Below, piece after piece: positions 1 to 9,575 of a stretch of 64,000 nt of DNA. The translations under genes and the position numbers were made by a program. The DNA is from Cenococcum geophilum 1.58 (lineage: Eukaryota; Ascomycota; Dothideomycetes; Gloniales; Gloniaceae). Each line of letters opens with the position of its first letter. Position 1 is the first letter of the stretch. The stretch spans positions 2,294,001-2,358,000 of the forward strand of contig KV748179.1 in NCBI GenBank assembly GCA_001692895.1. Direction: 5' to 3'. The notes beneath the pieces were generated by a model. That model made no database searches and was not told the DNA's origin. It saw only the letters and a program-made list of their open reading frames with translations.

Positions 1-880
1 ATTACAGTAGACCTAAGTAGAGTGCCCCCGGTTATTGCAGAAGGATAGAGTTATGCGGAGTTGCCTAAAGAATTATAGGACAGAACTGAGCAAATGGAAG
101 GGCGTAAAAGAGCTATATTATCTAAGAGCCGCTAGTCTGAAGTCTCTTATGCTACTTAGCTAAATAGACGAAAATAGTCTTATTTAACTAGAATAGAGTC
201 TCCTTATTTACTATCTCGGGTTTATAGTAAGGGTAAGAAACGTATATAATCACCTGCCGCGCCTTTATTTTAAAGATAAGGAGTTTTAGAGTTTTGGAAG
301 TCGTTAGGGGACAACAACTTAGGTAGGGGAGGTATGTGGTAGTGTGATTTGGCCCCTAGATTTAACATCTAGATTGGGCATAGCTTTAGGAGAGCCTAGG
401 CCTTCTATAAGTTATATAGATCGGTCTAAAGCCTTTAGAGTCTTTAATAACTTGGACAGGCACAAGGGACACAAAATACACTCTTTTCTTCTCTTCTTAC
501 TGACTGCTTTCCTACTAATTTCCACTGACTGACTACGACCGACCGGCAGACCTAATAGCACTGTGACTTACTATCTGAGAGGGACCGCGTACACCACTAC
601 AATACTATTATATGCCTTAATAGGGACTTCCTTAACCTTAATTGCTATTACCTTTATCTGTTATTCAAACTCTATAAATAAGAAGTTCTTTTCTACGTTA
701 TAGACGATTTAATTAGGGGGTTCTAGGTAAATATTAATCTAGTATAATTAAAGGGTATCCTATACGTTCCTAGCTAATATATTCTTTAAAAATTATACGG
801 CTTAAAAGGAGGTTAAAAAGTTAATAACTTAAAGTACTGGCTTGCCGCTAAGATATATAACGTTAATAATAATATAGAAG
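1..880. other. RIP-degraded A+T-rich repeat sequence, no gene recognised
   Basis: The stretch is rich in TA dinucleotides and poor in CA/TG, as in the transposon blocks further right. Around 470-600 there is a pyrimidine-rich tract followed by short GACTGACTACGACCGACC-like repeats, reminiscent of an LTR or transposon leader, but no paired copy is present in the window. A 62-codon reading frame at 344-532 has no recognisable features and is probably chance. Confidence 0.5.
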
Positions 881-889
881 TTAAAGTTA

Positions 890-2580
890 TAGTTATCTTT
901 AAGGGTAAACTTAAATCGGCTAGGGGATTTCTAATTTATTTAGTAGTAATAGCAGTACTTTATAAGATATTTAATCGCTTTAATTTTAACCTTATAGCCT
1001 ACTTACTAGAGAACCCTAAGTAATTAGTAAACTAATAGGTAACCAAAATAACGGTATAGTTAGCGTAACTCTAACTCGGTTAAATGGCTTTAAGTAACGC
1101 TCTTTTCTAGTTATTAAAGGAGCAACTAAGGGTAACCCTACTTACGTATAATAGGCACCTAATTATCTCCCTATATAAGTATATTCTTAAGGTTATTAAG
1201 CTTAATGCCTAATTTATTTATATCCCTAATATAGAATAGAAACGGAGTATTTATGGGAATAATATAAAAAGTAATATATTCTAAAGGGGTTTAGACCCTA
1301 ATTGTGCCGAGAGAGATTATAGTACCTTTGCTAAAATAAATTGTATATTAGCCTGCCGTTAATTAGTTAATCTAAACAAAGCTATTAAGCTACTAAAGAG
1401 CTTAAACTTAAGGTTCTCCTACTATAGATACTCCTACGACTCCTATATCTGGCATAATACTATAAAAGACGTTTACTAAGTATCTATCGTTAAAGGAAAA
1501 CGCGGAACTCTCCTTTAGCTTATTAAAGATATCTAACTTCGTAATAGAGTAGAGTATAAATTAGTTATTAAGAATAGTAACAGTTTATATACCATCTACC
1601 TTACTATACTTAGTAAAGTATTAGTTAGGAGAGTAGTCTTTAATTTCCATATCTATAAGGAGCTATTTAGTCTTATTAACCTCACCCTTAAGATCTTCTA
1701 CGCCTTTATATTAAACTAAAAAGCTTTAAAAGTAGGCCGTAGTAACCTTATAATTTCTAACGTTTTTTATACTCTAACGGAACTTATTATATACCTCCTT
1801 TTACTTATTAAGGGAGTGTCTAGTTAACTAGCAATTTGGCTTCTTATAAACATAGTACTTCTTTTAGCAATTACTTTAAAATAAACCTCTATAAGGACCT
1901 CTATAATTGCCTTATAGTTGATATTAATTATACCCTTTACCGTATTCCCTACTACGGCCACTATATATTTAGTTAGTCTAGTTATAATTATATTAGTTAA
2001 AAATACTTATTTAGGTAGGGTTTTTGGTATAGAACTATTAAGGTTCTTATATTTATATTATAGTACCTATAGTAGAGTATAGCTTAGTATATACTCCTTT
2101 AAACGTATCTATAGGTTTATATAGTGCTAAATTACACTTAGGAACGCTACGGCAGGCTAAGATAACCTAGTCCCTTAGGCTATTCTTATTTTAGTAAGTT
2201 TTAGTAAGGCTATATTAGATTTTTTAGAGTTTATTAAAGAGTAGTTAAAAGCACTCTAAATAAGTCTTTATTAAATTAGAAGCGATAACTCTTTAGAATA
2301 TAGTCTCCCGCTATTTAGATATATAAAGTTAACAATTCTTATTAGTTTTAAAGTAAGCTCTAGTGAGCTAAAGCATTATATTAAAGCTATAGTTTTTACT
2401 TATAATATAGTTATAATAAAATATCGCCGCCTATCCCTTTAATATAACTAAGAAAGTATAATAAAACTAGTAGTATTAGATTTTAACCTTGCTATAGCAG
2501 TTATAAAAGACCTATAGTTTTGTTCTAAGCATATTATACAGTTCTCCTTTAAACTTCTTCTCTTTGTCCAAATATACCTT
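890..2580 (+). pseudogene. Long RIP-decayed reading frame, family not recognised
   Basis: One plus-strand frame stays readable for roughly 1.1-1.7 kb if TAA and TAG are treated as mutated CAA/CAG and TGA as mutated TGG/CGA; almost all interruptions are of that type rather than frameshifts. The implied protein is Leu/Ile-rich, with a recognisable protein-like mid-section near 1300-1500 (for example the string CAERDYSTFAKINCILACR, positions about 1306-1362) and a hydrophobic stretch near 1750-2000. I could not match it to reverse transcriptase, integrase or a DDE transposase. It may be a repeated host gene or an accessory transposon ORF. Frame continuity past about 2.1 kb is less certain. Confidence 0.4.
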
Positions 2581-2659
2581 TATTAGATTTGTGACTTCTT
2601 ATAGTAGAGGCTTATTAGTTAGCTAGAGGAGAGGAGCTAGAGATGGCGAAGGTAGAGGA

Positions 2660-2731
2660 AGAGTACCTCTAGGTAGGAGAGCACCTCTAGGTAGAAGAGC
2701 ACCTCTAGGTAGGAGAGTACCTTTAGGTAGG
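2660..2731. repeat. 18-bp tandem repeat, four copies
   Basis: The unit agagtacctctaggtagg is repeated four times head to tail with one or two substitutions per copy (C/T and G/A differences), followed by a partial fifth copy. The length is a multiple of three, so it may have coded for a six-residue repeat at the C-terminal end of the decayed frame upstream. Confidence 0.85.
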
Positions 2732-2739
2732 AGAGTAGC

Positions 2740-3888
2740 GTTCTAGGGGTTTCGTTCTAAATTAAAGTTGCCTTTTAAAGAATATAGGTTAGTTTTAGGT
2801 TTCCGTAGTTAATATATAATCTTAGCTTCTATCTATATTAGTTCTTCTATACTAATAATAACGGCCTAGATATTACTAGTAATTAGGTTACCATTTTTTA
2901 GTAATATATACCCCATTCCTATAGAGGAAGTCTTAAAAATCCTAAACAATATTAACATTGCTAAGTGCCTAGGTGTTGGCAGTCTATCTTATAAAATCCT
3001 CCCTAAAATATTCCTATAGCTGTAAATTAGCGTAGTGTTTACTTTAGTAGAATATAATATAGTATAGGAGAAAGCCGTTAACTTATTTTGCTGTATAAGT
3101 TATTATATTAACAGTAAATTTATCTTAATCTTTATTAATAAGTTTCGCGTATAAAGCTACCCCTAATAGTAAGGAGTCTTCCTAGTTATTTAAGGTAGGC
3201 GTAGCCATGTTTTTAGGGGGAGGGAAGTGTTATTGGGGTAGGGATTGTCGTTTAATACGCGTTTATTATTTAGTACGCGTTTATAACATATATTTGCGAT
3301 TATAGGGCTTAGGACTAGTTCTAGCCTTAAATTATAAAGACTTATAAAGCGTATTGTTTTGCGTAATAAATGTAAGAATCTATAATTTAGGAAAGGCTTA
3401 GGACCAGTTCTAGCCTTTAAATCCTTAAATTTGTAAAAGAGTTTTATTTAAGGTTTAGGACCAGTTCTAACCTTAAAAAATAGCTTCCTCTAGCATAAGT
3501 AGTACTAGTATAGTAGCTTGTCTCTTCTTAGTGGAATACCTAGCTATTCTATAGTATAATAGTAAAGTTAACCACTAATTAGTGTTGGTTTTATAAGGTG
3601 ATATCACGTATCTACAAGTTGTAGGTAGTATGATAATTATTATTCTATCTCTCTCTTCCTTAAGGAAGGGCGAGGAGCTTAAGGCTCCTCACCACGCTAG
3701 TGCCGCGGCGATACGTGACGGTAACTTGCCTTATGTGACGGCAACTTGCCTCGCATAATGGCAACTTGCCTATATTTCCGACAAATTTAGTTCTAAATAT
3801 ATTCTAATCTATTTTTAAATATATCTAATTTAAAGTTCTTTTTATTATATTTATAATTAAAAATTATTTAAGCTCTTTAGGTACTAAA
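2740..3888. other. Repeat-rich noncoding block left of the small LTR element
   Basis: No coding frame is supported. It holds three copies of a 25-bp imperfect palindrome (about 3305-3329, 3392-3418 and 3448-3475) and a threefold repeat of the motif tgacggcaacttgcct with a period near 20-22 bp at about 3714-3770. The sequence from about 3650 to 3780 is more G+C-rich than its surroundings and ends in CCGACA, so it could be the remains of another LTR in reverse orientation. The last 100 bp are very A+T-rich. Confidence 0.5.
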
Positions 3889-4079
3889 TGTCGGAATATA
3901 TAGATAAAAGTTATATGGTTACGTGTCGTCATGTCTTTAATTAGTCACCCTTATGGTAACTAATTAACCCCCTACTTAGGCACCGCGATCCTTACGATCC
4001 TCTGCTTTTGATACCTATTAGATAATGAACAAATCCATCAGTTAATAGGCCAATTAAGTACACTTAGGTGATACCGACA
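3889..4079 (+). repeat. 5' LTR of the small LTR element
   Basis: 191 bp, beginning TGTCGG and ending CCGACA, preceded by target duplication CTAAA. It pairs with 5819-6009 with mainly transition differences; this copy carries more T/A and so is the more heavily mutated of the two. Confidence 0.88.
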
Positions 4080-5078
4080 TTGATTAATAGTTAACCTCAC
4101 CGGTTGGCTATAGAGTAATAAGGTTCACTACCGCCCCAGTAGCTTCGTTTAATCAAAAGCAGCACTCTAGTACCTAGCAGTAAAACCAGCACTTAGTAGC
4201 TCCGGCAGCACCTAATTCTAGCCAGCTTAGAATATATATAAATACGCAACGCATAAGACATTTTACAGCACGTAAATTAATACCTAGTACGACCTCTTTA
4301 CTAAGTGCCAGTACCCCTAGCTTATCAATAGCACCCAATACCCAACCGCCCTTGGGCAGTACCCCATTAGCAGCTACCTTAGCAGCTACCTTAGTAGTAT
4401 TTATATAGCATACCAGCTTATACAGCATCCAGCGTTATAGCAACCTAATAGCCTTACGCAGTATCTAACTACCCAACAGCTTTACGTAGTACCCTAGTAT
4501 AATAATACAACCCAGTAGCAAACTATTACCCAGTACGCGTTATAGCATATAAATTAATACCTAATAGCCTTATACAGTACTCCAGCGTTATAGCAACCTA
4601 GTAGCGTTAGCAGCACCCAATACCTAACAACCTAGCAGCGTTAGCAGCATCCCACAACCTAGCAGCATCAGTAGCACCCCCTATAATCCCGACACCGTCT
4701 GCTTCCTTATAGATCTGCCACGTCAAATACCACGTCCAACAGCGCGCCTATAACGCCAGCGCGCTCCCTATCCTCTACCCTCTTAAATCTACCAGCGCCT
4801 ACAGCAGCTATAAACCCTTAATGGCACTACCTTAACTTTCTAAAGGATATAAAAGCGGGAGCTGTACGGCTACTGGGCGGCCTTACTATATTAATATCTA
4901 TAATAACAAAGCCCAATAGGAGTTTCCAACTATAGCCGCTTATTAAAAACAGATTTAGGATATACAGGATATTCTAGACCTACGTCGACGACAGTACAAA
5001 AGAGTCTAGAAGGCATATTAAGAATAAAAGGAAGAGATTAAGGAGTTATAAAGCGTAGTTAAGCAATTATAGCAACAA

Positions 5079-5228
5079 CAAGCTTCGTCCGCACAAGCTC
5101 CGTCCGCATAGGCTCCGTCCGTACAAGCTCCGTCCGCACAGGCTCCGTCCGCACAGGCTCCGTCCGCACAAGCTCCGTCCGCACAGGCTCCATCCGCATA
5201 GGCTCCGTCCGCGCAAGCTCCGCTAGCC
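5079..5228 (+). repeat. 15-bp tandem repeat, ten copies, in the small LTR element
   Basis: Ten head-to-tail units of caagctccgtccgca, with CAG/TAG and C/T variants and a degenerate last unit. In frame it encodes Gln-Ala-Pro-Ser-Ala repeats; two units start with TAG where the others have CAA/CAG, so two RIP-type stops sit inside the repeat. It follows a Gln/Lys/Glu-rich segment that looks like a coiled coil, a gag-like arrangement. Confidence 0.9.
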
Positions 5229-5344
5229 TCACCCTTATTAACTAAAGCCAAGGAGCCACGGCAGCCAAGCTTGTATAAACCCCCGCAACCTTAAACCTAC
5301 AAAAAGGCTCTACTATATTCCCTTCAGGTCAAGCGCTCTTTAAA

Positions 5345-5460
5345 CATTTACCAGACTGTCAACCATTTCAGTGTACTAAGTGCGGATCTACATTCCCCTC
5401 GAATACTACCCTCCATAAGCACGTTTGGGGATGTCGTCGTCCAAAGGATCAAGCTTTGTT
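5345..5460 (+). pseudogene. Zinc-finger (C2HC) coding remnant inside the small LTR element
   Basis: In one plus frame the codons give Cys (5372), Cys (5381), His (5420) and Cys (5432), that is C-x2-C-x12-H-x3-C, with Phe and Leu at the usual hydrophobic positions of a classical C2H2 finger and a stop about 11 residues later. A further His lies at 5414. The finger is not in the same frame as the 15-bp repeat upstream, so an intron or frameshift lies between them. In LTR elements a finger like this would be a nucleic-acid-binding gag-like function; that is inference. It is the best-preserved coding piece of the element. Confidence 0.6.
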
Positions 5461-5818
5461 AGGATAGAGGTCTACCGACTAAACGATTGTGCCGTTACGC
5501 CTGCAATCCATCTGACGCTGGCACCGTACTGCCCATACCATCGATAAACTGATAGCGCCGCTATGCCTGCTATTACGATACTGATCGCGCCGATACGCCT
5601 GCGATCTACCGACCGAATGATCGTGCCTATACGCCTACGATTAACCGACCGACTGATAGACAAGCTCTATGCTTGACCACTATTACTACCGCCGCTGGTA
5701 CCGTACTACCACCCGAACAGACTTTTGCTGCTTCCACCTCCAGCTAAACCGACACCTTGCTACCTTGCTGCCTTGCTACCTTCCTGCAGCACCACAAGCA
5801 TAAAGAAAGAACTGCCAG

Positions 5819-6009
5819 TGTCGGAATATATGGACAGAAGTTATGTGGTTACGTGTCGTCATGTCTTTGATTAGTCACCCTTATAGTGACTAATCAACCC
5901 CCTACTTAGGCACCGCGATCCTTACGATCCTCTGCTTTCGATACCTATTAGACAACGAACAAATCCATTAGTTAATAGGCCAATCAAGTGCACTTGGGTG
6001 ATACCGACA
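5819..6009 (+). repeat. 3' LTR of the small LTR element
   Basis: 191 bp, nearly identical to 3889-4079 apart from transitions, followed by target duplication CTAAA at 6010-6014. Directly after it lies A+T-rich sequence with unresolved N bases near 6081-6096. Confidence 0.88.
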
Positions 6010-6296
6010 CTAAATAAAGTTATATTTATTATATTAATTTAAAAAGTATAAATATATATTCTTAAGCTAATAATATTAGTNNTTTNAANNNNAANNGTAA
6101 AAAATATTATAAATACCCTTAGAATTTAGAATGGTTTTTATAAAATATAAGGTCTAATATAAAGAGAGTAAATAGCTTTTAATAAAAGTAAAATAGATAT
6201 TTATAAATATAATATAAATAGGTATAGAACTGGTTTTAAATATATTTAATATTTAAAAGAGCTATAACGTGTTTTATAAGCGAGCGACGCACCTAA

Positions 6297-6875
6297 GGGA
6301 GTGTTCGGTTGCAATCTGAGGTTTTTTCAATCTGAGGTTGCTCCGTGCTTTCACCGGCGTCAACTAGTAGATATTTAGTGGCGCTTGATCTGGTAGTCAT
6401 ACTCGATCTGATCTGAGGCCGAGTGTTCGGTTGAGCGCTCCAGAAAGCCTCAGATGAGAATTAAAATTAGCGAAGTCTCTGCACATTAATCGCCACTCAG
6501 CCAGACGTCGCATAGGGCCTGCAGTTGCAGCAGCAATATCGTCGGTGGGGGTGGTGGGGGCATACTGGGTAGGGTGGACGGTCGGGCGCATGCATGAGCA
6601 GAGCTCCAGATTCAATCTGGAATCTGGAGCTGGAACTGAGGGCTCCTTATTGATCTGACGCCAAGAGCTTCAGTTCAACTACTATATACGGTATGGCGTG
6701 CGAATTTGACGCGCTTGCCGATCTGGAGGAGCTTCAGATTGAAAAGTCGTCAGATACACCGAACACTCGCCTCCAGATCAGATTGGAGCTCCAGATCAAT
6801 TCTGATCTGAAGGCTCCAGATCGCTTCTGATCTGAAGGCTCCAGATCGCTTCTGAACCCCGAACCGAACACTTCC
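6297..6875. mobile_element. PIF/Harbinger (Tourist-like) MITE inserted in the pogo element
   Basis: The left end reads GGGAGTGTTCGGTT (6297-6310) and the right end AACCGAACACTTCC (6862-6875), inverted with one mismatch. The flanks are a 3-bp duplication TAA (6294-6296 and 6876-6878), which is the hallmark of PIF/Harbinger elements and their Tourist MITEs. It has no convincing ORF. The interior contains 25-bp direct repeats near 6801-6850 and many short GATCTGGAGCTCCAGATC-like inverted motifs. Its base composition is near 50% G+C with no RIP bias, in contrast to the pogo host, so it probably inserted after the host was mutated. A second TIR pair lies inside it (separate entry). Confidence 0.8.
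6421..6768. mobile_element. Second nested MITE with the same TIR family
   Basis: The motif GAGTGTTCGGT begins at 6421 and its complement ACCGAACACTC ends at 6768; the 3-bp flanks are both GCC (6418-6420, 6769-6771). This suggests one copy of the family inserted into another. The 3-bp duplication is not the preferred TAA/TTA of Harbinger elements, so internal rearrangement is an alternative. Confidence 0.5.
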
Positions 6876-6989
6876 TAAGTAAGCGACGCGCGCCCCACTA
6901 GCGCGTTAACTGCGTAGTAATAATATATAATGTCTTAACAATATAATATCTAAAAGACTCCTTCTGAAGTAGATATATAGCTTACTATT

Positions 6990-8630
6990 TTTAATATTAA
7001 ATCCTAGTAGATTTTAAGTATTTAATACGCTGTAAAAGTATATAATGTCCCTAAAGCCTTAGTTTGCTACTGTCGCGCTAGATAATATATAAGACGCGAC
7101 TACGAACTAAACTTAAAGCGCCTTACAAAACTAGAAGAGGAGGTTATTATTTAGAGTATCCTTAATTACTCTTTACGTAGGCTACAGCCCTTAAAGGCTA
7201 TAGTATAAGATATAGCTAATAAACTGCTAAGAGAATGAGGTGGTAAGCCTATTGGTAAGAACTGGGTTAATAACTTTATTAAGCGTACACCTAAGCTAAA
7301 AACACGCTGGAGCCGTCTATATAATTAATAGCAAGCTCTCTATAAGGACCCAGCGCTTATCTAGCGCTAGTTTAAGCTTATTTAGACTATAAAAGAGAAG
7401 TATAGTATTACTAATAAGGATATATAGAATTTTAATAAGTCTGGCTTCCTTATAGGTAAGATTACGCCTTAGCTTATAGTAATAGGCTTAGAGAAACCTA
7501 GAAAAGTAAAGAAACTTTAACCTAGTAATTATAAGTAGGTTACCCTAGTATAAGCTATTGGGGCGATAGGGAAGCGCATACCACCCTTTATTATCTTTAC
7601 TAGTAAGGTTTTAATTTTAATCTAGTTTAACCTAGGTATATCACATAATTAAGTAATATTAGTTAGTCTAAATAGCTAGATAAGTAACGATCTAGCGCTT
7701 ACCTAGCTTAAACACTTTAATAAGTATACGAAGCCTATAGGGGTATATAGAATGCTTATTATTAATAGCTATAAGAGCTATTACTTTGTGGATTTCTAGG
7801 ACTACTATAAGGAAAAGAAGATAATTGCTCTCTATATGCCTGCCTACTTATTATACCTATTATAGCTTCTTAACGTCGCCTACTTCTCGCCGTTAAAGCG
7901 CGTATATGGTAATAGTATATTGGCCTTAGCACGCAACCACGTCTACTATATTGGTAAGGAAACCTTCCTACTAGCCTTTAAAGCTGCCTATAAGCAGACA
8001 TTTACTAAGGATAATACTTACGTAGGGTTTTAAGGCGCTAGGCTTGTTCTATTTAACCTAGAGGCGGTGCCATTAAAGCTTAACGTAAGGTTGCGGACTC
8101 TAACTCTACTATGGCGAGACGGCGTTATATAGGAGGTAAAGATACCGCGCAACGCTAAAGAACTAGAGGCTTAGACTACACTTATTTAATAAAGGATAAG
8201 AAACCGCCCTAGGTCTTCTAAAAGTTTATTAGATAAGTAAGTGCGATAGCTAAATAAAGGTGCTTAGCAGATAGCTTATAATATAGTGTTAATGTAAGAG
8301 GAAATAAGCTACCTATAAGATGCTATTAAGGCGTTAACAAAGCGTAAAATACGTAAAAGGCGGTATGTATAGATAGAGGAGACGCTAACGGCTGAGGAGG
8401 TATCTAACTTTATTGCTAAAAGGGAAGGTAGTAGTTGTAACGACGGCGACACGGCTGCGAAGAGGGTGCGCGTTGGTAGACGCTGCGGGCGCTACAGCGA
8501 GGTTAGACACAACACCCGCACTTATACAGCAGATATAGAGCAATTAGATAATAGCAATAGCTCTAAAGAATAGTATAATACTACACCAAGTATAAGAAAT
8601 TGTTGCGGTATTATAATATAGCGCTGCGTA
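6990..8630 (+). pseudogene. Pogo/Fot1-family transposase (CENP-B HTH + DDE), RIP-inactivated
   Basis: Plus-strand decayed protein. Around 7245-7310 it reads like the CENP-B/Tc5-type DNA-binding domain of Fot1 transposases (GKNWVNNFIKRTPKL). Around 7405-7450 follows an N-F-[D/N]-x-[S/T]-G-F motif, where the first catalytic Asp of the DDE triad has become Asn (GAT to AAT). About 7530-7600 gives the conserved region ending IPPFIIF. Stops are nearly all TAA/TAG in place of Gln codons. The C-terminal part (about 8290-8560) is basic and less mutated. The gene cannot make a functional protein. Enzyme identity is from family pattern; exact ends are not determined. Confidence 0.75.
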
Positions 8631-8694
8631 GTCGACGCGCTGATGGGGCGCGCGTCGCTCGCTTGGGTGCGTCGCTTGCTTATAAAACACGTTA

Positions 8695-9575
8695 ATCTAA
8701 ATTCTTTATAAGATTTAAAAAAAATTATAAGGTGTATTTATATTTTAGTATATATATAGTTTTTAGTTATAATAAAGCAGCTTAAACTACTAAAATTATT
8801 TTAAATAATAAATTTTAATACATTTTAATTATATATAGCTAGAATAGGTTTATAACTAGTTATAAATATATTTTAAACATATTAGAAACATATTTTAAAT
8901 ATATTAGAAAAAACTTATTATTTACCTTTATAGGATTTATTTTATTTTAAATAGGCTTTATAAATAGCTTAAACTATTAAAATTACTATAAAATAGGCTA
9001 TAAATAGCTTATATAGCTCTTTAAGGTAATAATTATTATATTAAAAAATATTTTTATAATATTTTTAAGATATATATATAAGAAAAGATAAGGTAGAAGG
9101 TAAGGTCAAATTGAGAGAGGCAGGGTGGGGTTTGGTGTGGTAGGCGGAGGTTTCGCCGGTCGGGCCGACATTTTAGCGTGGTCACGCCGACCTGTACGCA
9201 CGGGGAAAGTCGCGCGCCAATCGCGGCTTTCCCGTGTGGTCGGTGCCTTTTCGTGTCGCGATATCATTGGTCTGGGGCTGGACTGAAGGCAGCCATCTCA
9301 CTCAGCATGGATCCGTAGGCGGTCCAGGCGCAGACGCCAGAAAAAAGAACCCGGTCGGTTGCTCAGTTGAGCCCATGGTCGAATCCGTAGCGCTTAGATC
9401 CGGCAAGATTCTACTCATATACCGACGAGGTGGAACAAGATAGTTGAAGTGAACCGGCGGCGTAGTTCTACTAAGCGTACAGGGGCGACGACGACCAAAT
9501 TTAGTCCATCATATCACAGCACAGCAGCGCCGCGCCAGCTCGCAAGTTTAAGCTCCATCAATTTTAACACCTATC
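8695..9575. other. A+T-rich relic, then a G+C-normal presumed promoter of the kinase-ankyrin gene
   Basis: 8695-9100 is very A+T-rich with no frame. From about 9105 the composition changes abruptly to normal; this is the left edge of the gene island. Within it, 9199-9237 forms a strong inverted repeat with arms of about 15 bp. Two small plus-strand frames at 9234-9443 and 9449-9673 have no protein-like features. The segment probably includes the promoter and 5' UTR of the gene starting at 9576. Confidence 0.5.
9199..9237. repeat. Inverted repeat (hairpin) upstream of the kinase-ankyrin gene
   Basis: The arm gcacggggaaagtcgcg is followed by a seven-base spacer and the near-complement cgcggctttcccgtgtg. 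The pairing is imperfect at two positions. It sits about 340 bp before the start codon; it could be an operator-like palindrome, the end of a small transposon, or chance. Confidence 0.6.

Larger units (their letters stand above)
3889..6009 (+). mobile_element. Small LTR retrotransposon, probably non-autonomous (TRIM/LARD-like)
   Basis: Two 191-bp direct repeats, 3889-4079 and 5819-6009, both begin TGTCGGAATATA and end GATACCGACA, giving the inverted TG...CA ends of LTRs. The whole 2121-bp element is flanked by an exact 5-bp target duplication CTAAA (3884-3888 and 6010-6014). The 1.74-kb interior has no reverse transcriptase, integrase or protease that I can see. It holds a decayed coiled-coil-like stretch (about 4920-5075), a ten-copy 15-bp repeat, a zinc-finger coding segment (about 5350-5450) and a purine-rich run just before the 3' LTR that may be the polypurine tract. 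Orientation is set by that run and by the coding segments. Differences between the LTRs are mostly C/T and G/A, fitting RIP. Confidence 0.85.
6267..8692 (+). mobile_element. Pogo/Fot1-type DNA transposon, RIP-inactivated, interrupted by a MITE
   Basis: Terminal inverted repeats of about 27 bp are visible: the left end starts ACGTGTTTTATAAGC at 6267 and the right end finishes GCTTATAAAACACGT at 8692, each followed inward by AGCGACGCACC or its complement. Both ends abut TA (6265-6266 and 8693-8694), the target duplication of the Tc1/mariner/pogo superfamily. After removal of the 579-bp MITE inside the left end, the element is about 1.85 kb, the usual Fot1 size. The interior has a decayed transposase (separate entry). 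Confidence 0.85.

Noticed and set aside
4174..4428. 84-codon minus-strand frame with AKVAANGVLPKGG-like sequence
   Set aside because: It lies in the interior of the small LTR element and is built of short repeated AGCAGC/TAGCAG words; no conserved domain, probably chance.
5079..5228. Possible CRISPR-like array because of regularly spaced short repeats
   Set aside because: The units are contiguous with no spacers and lie in a eukaryotic retroelement.
5018..5251. Minus-strand frame encoding repeated ADGAC
   Set aside because: It is the antisense reading of the 15-bp repeat; the sense strand gives QAPSA next to coiled-coil and finger segments and fits better.
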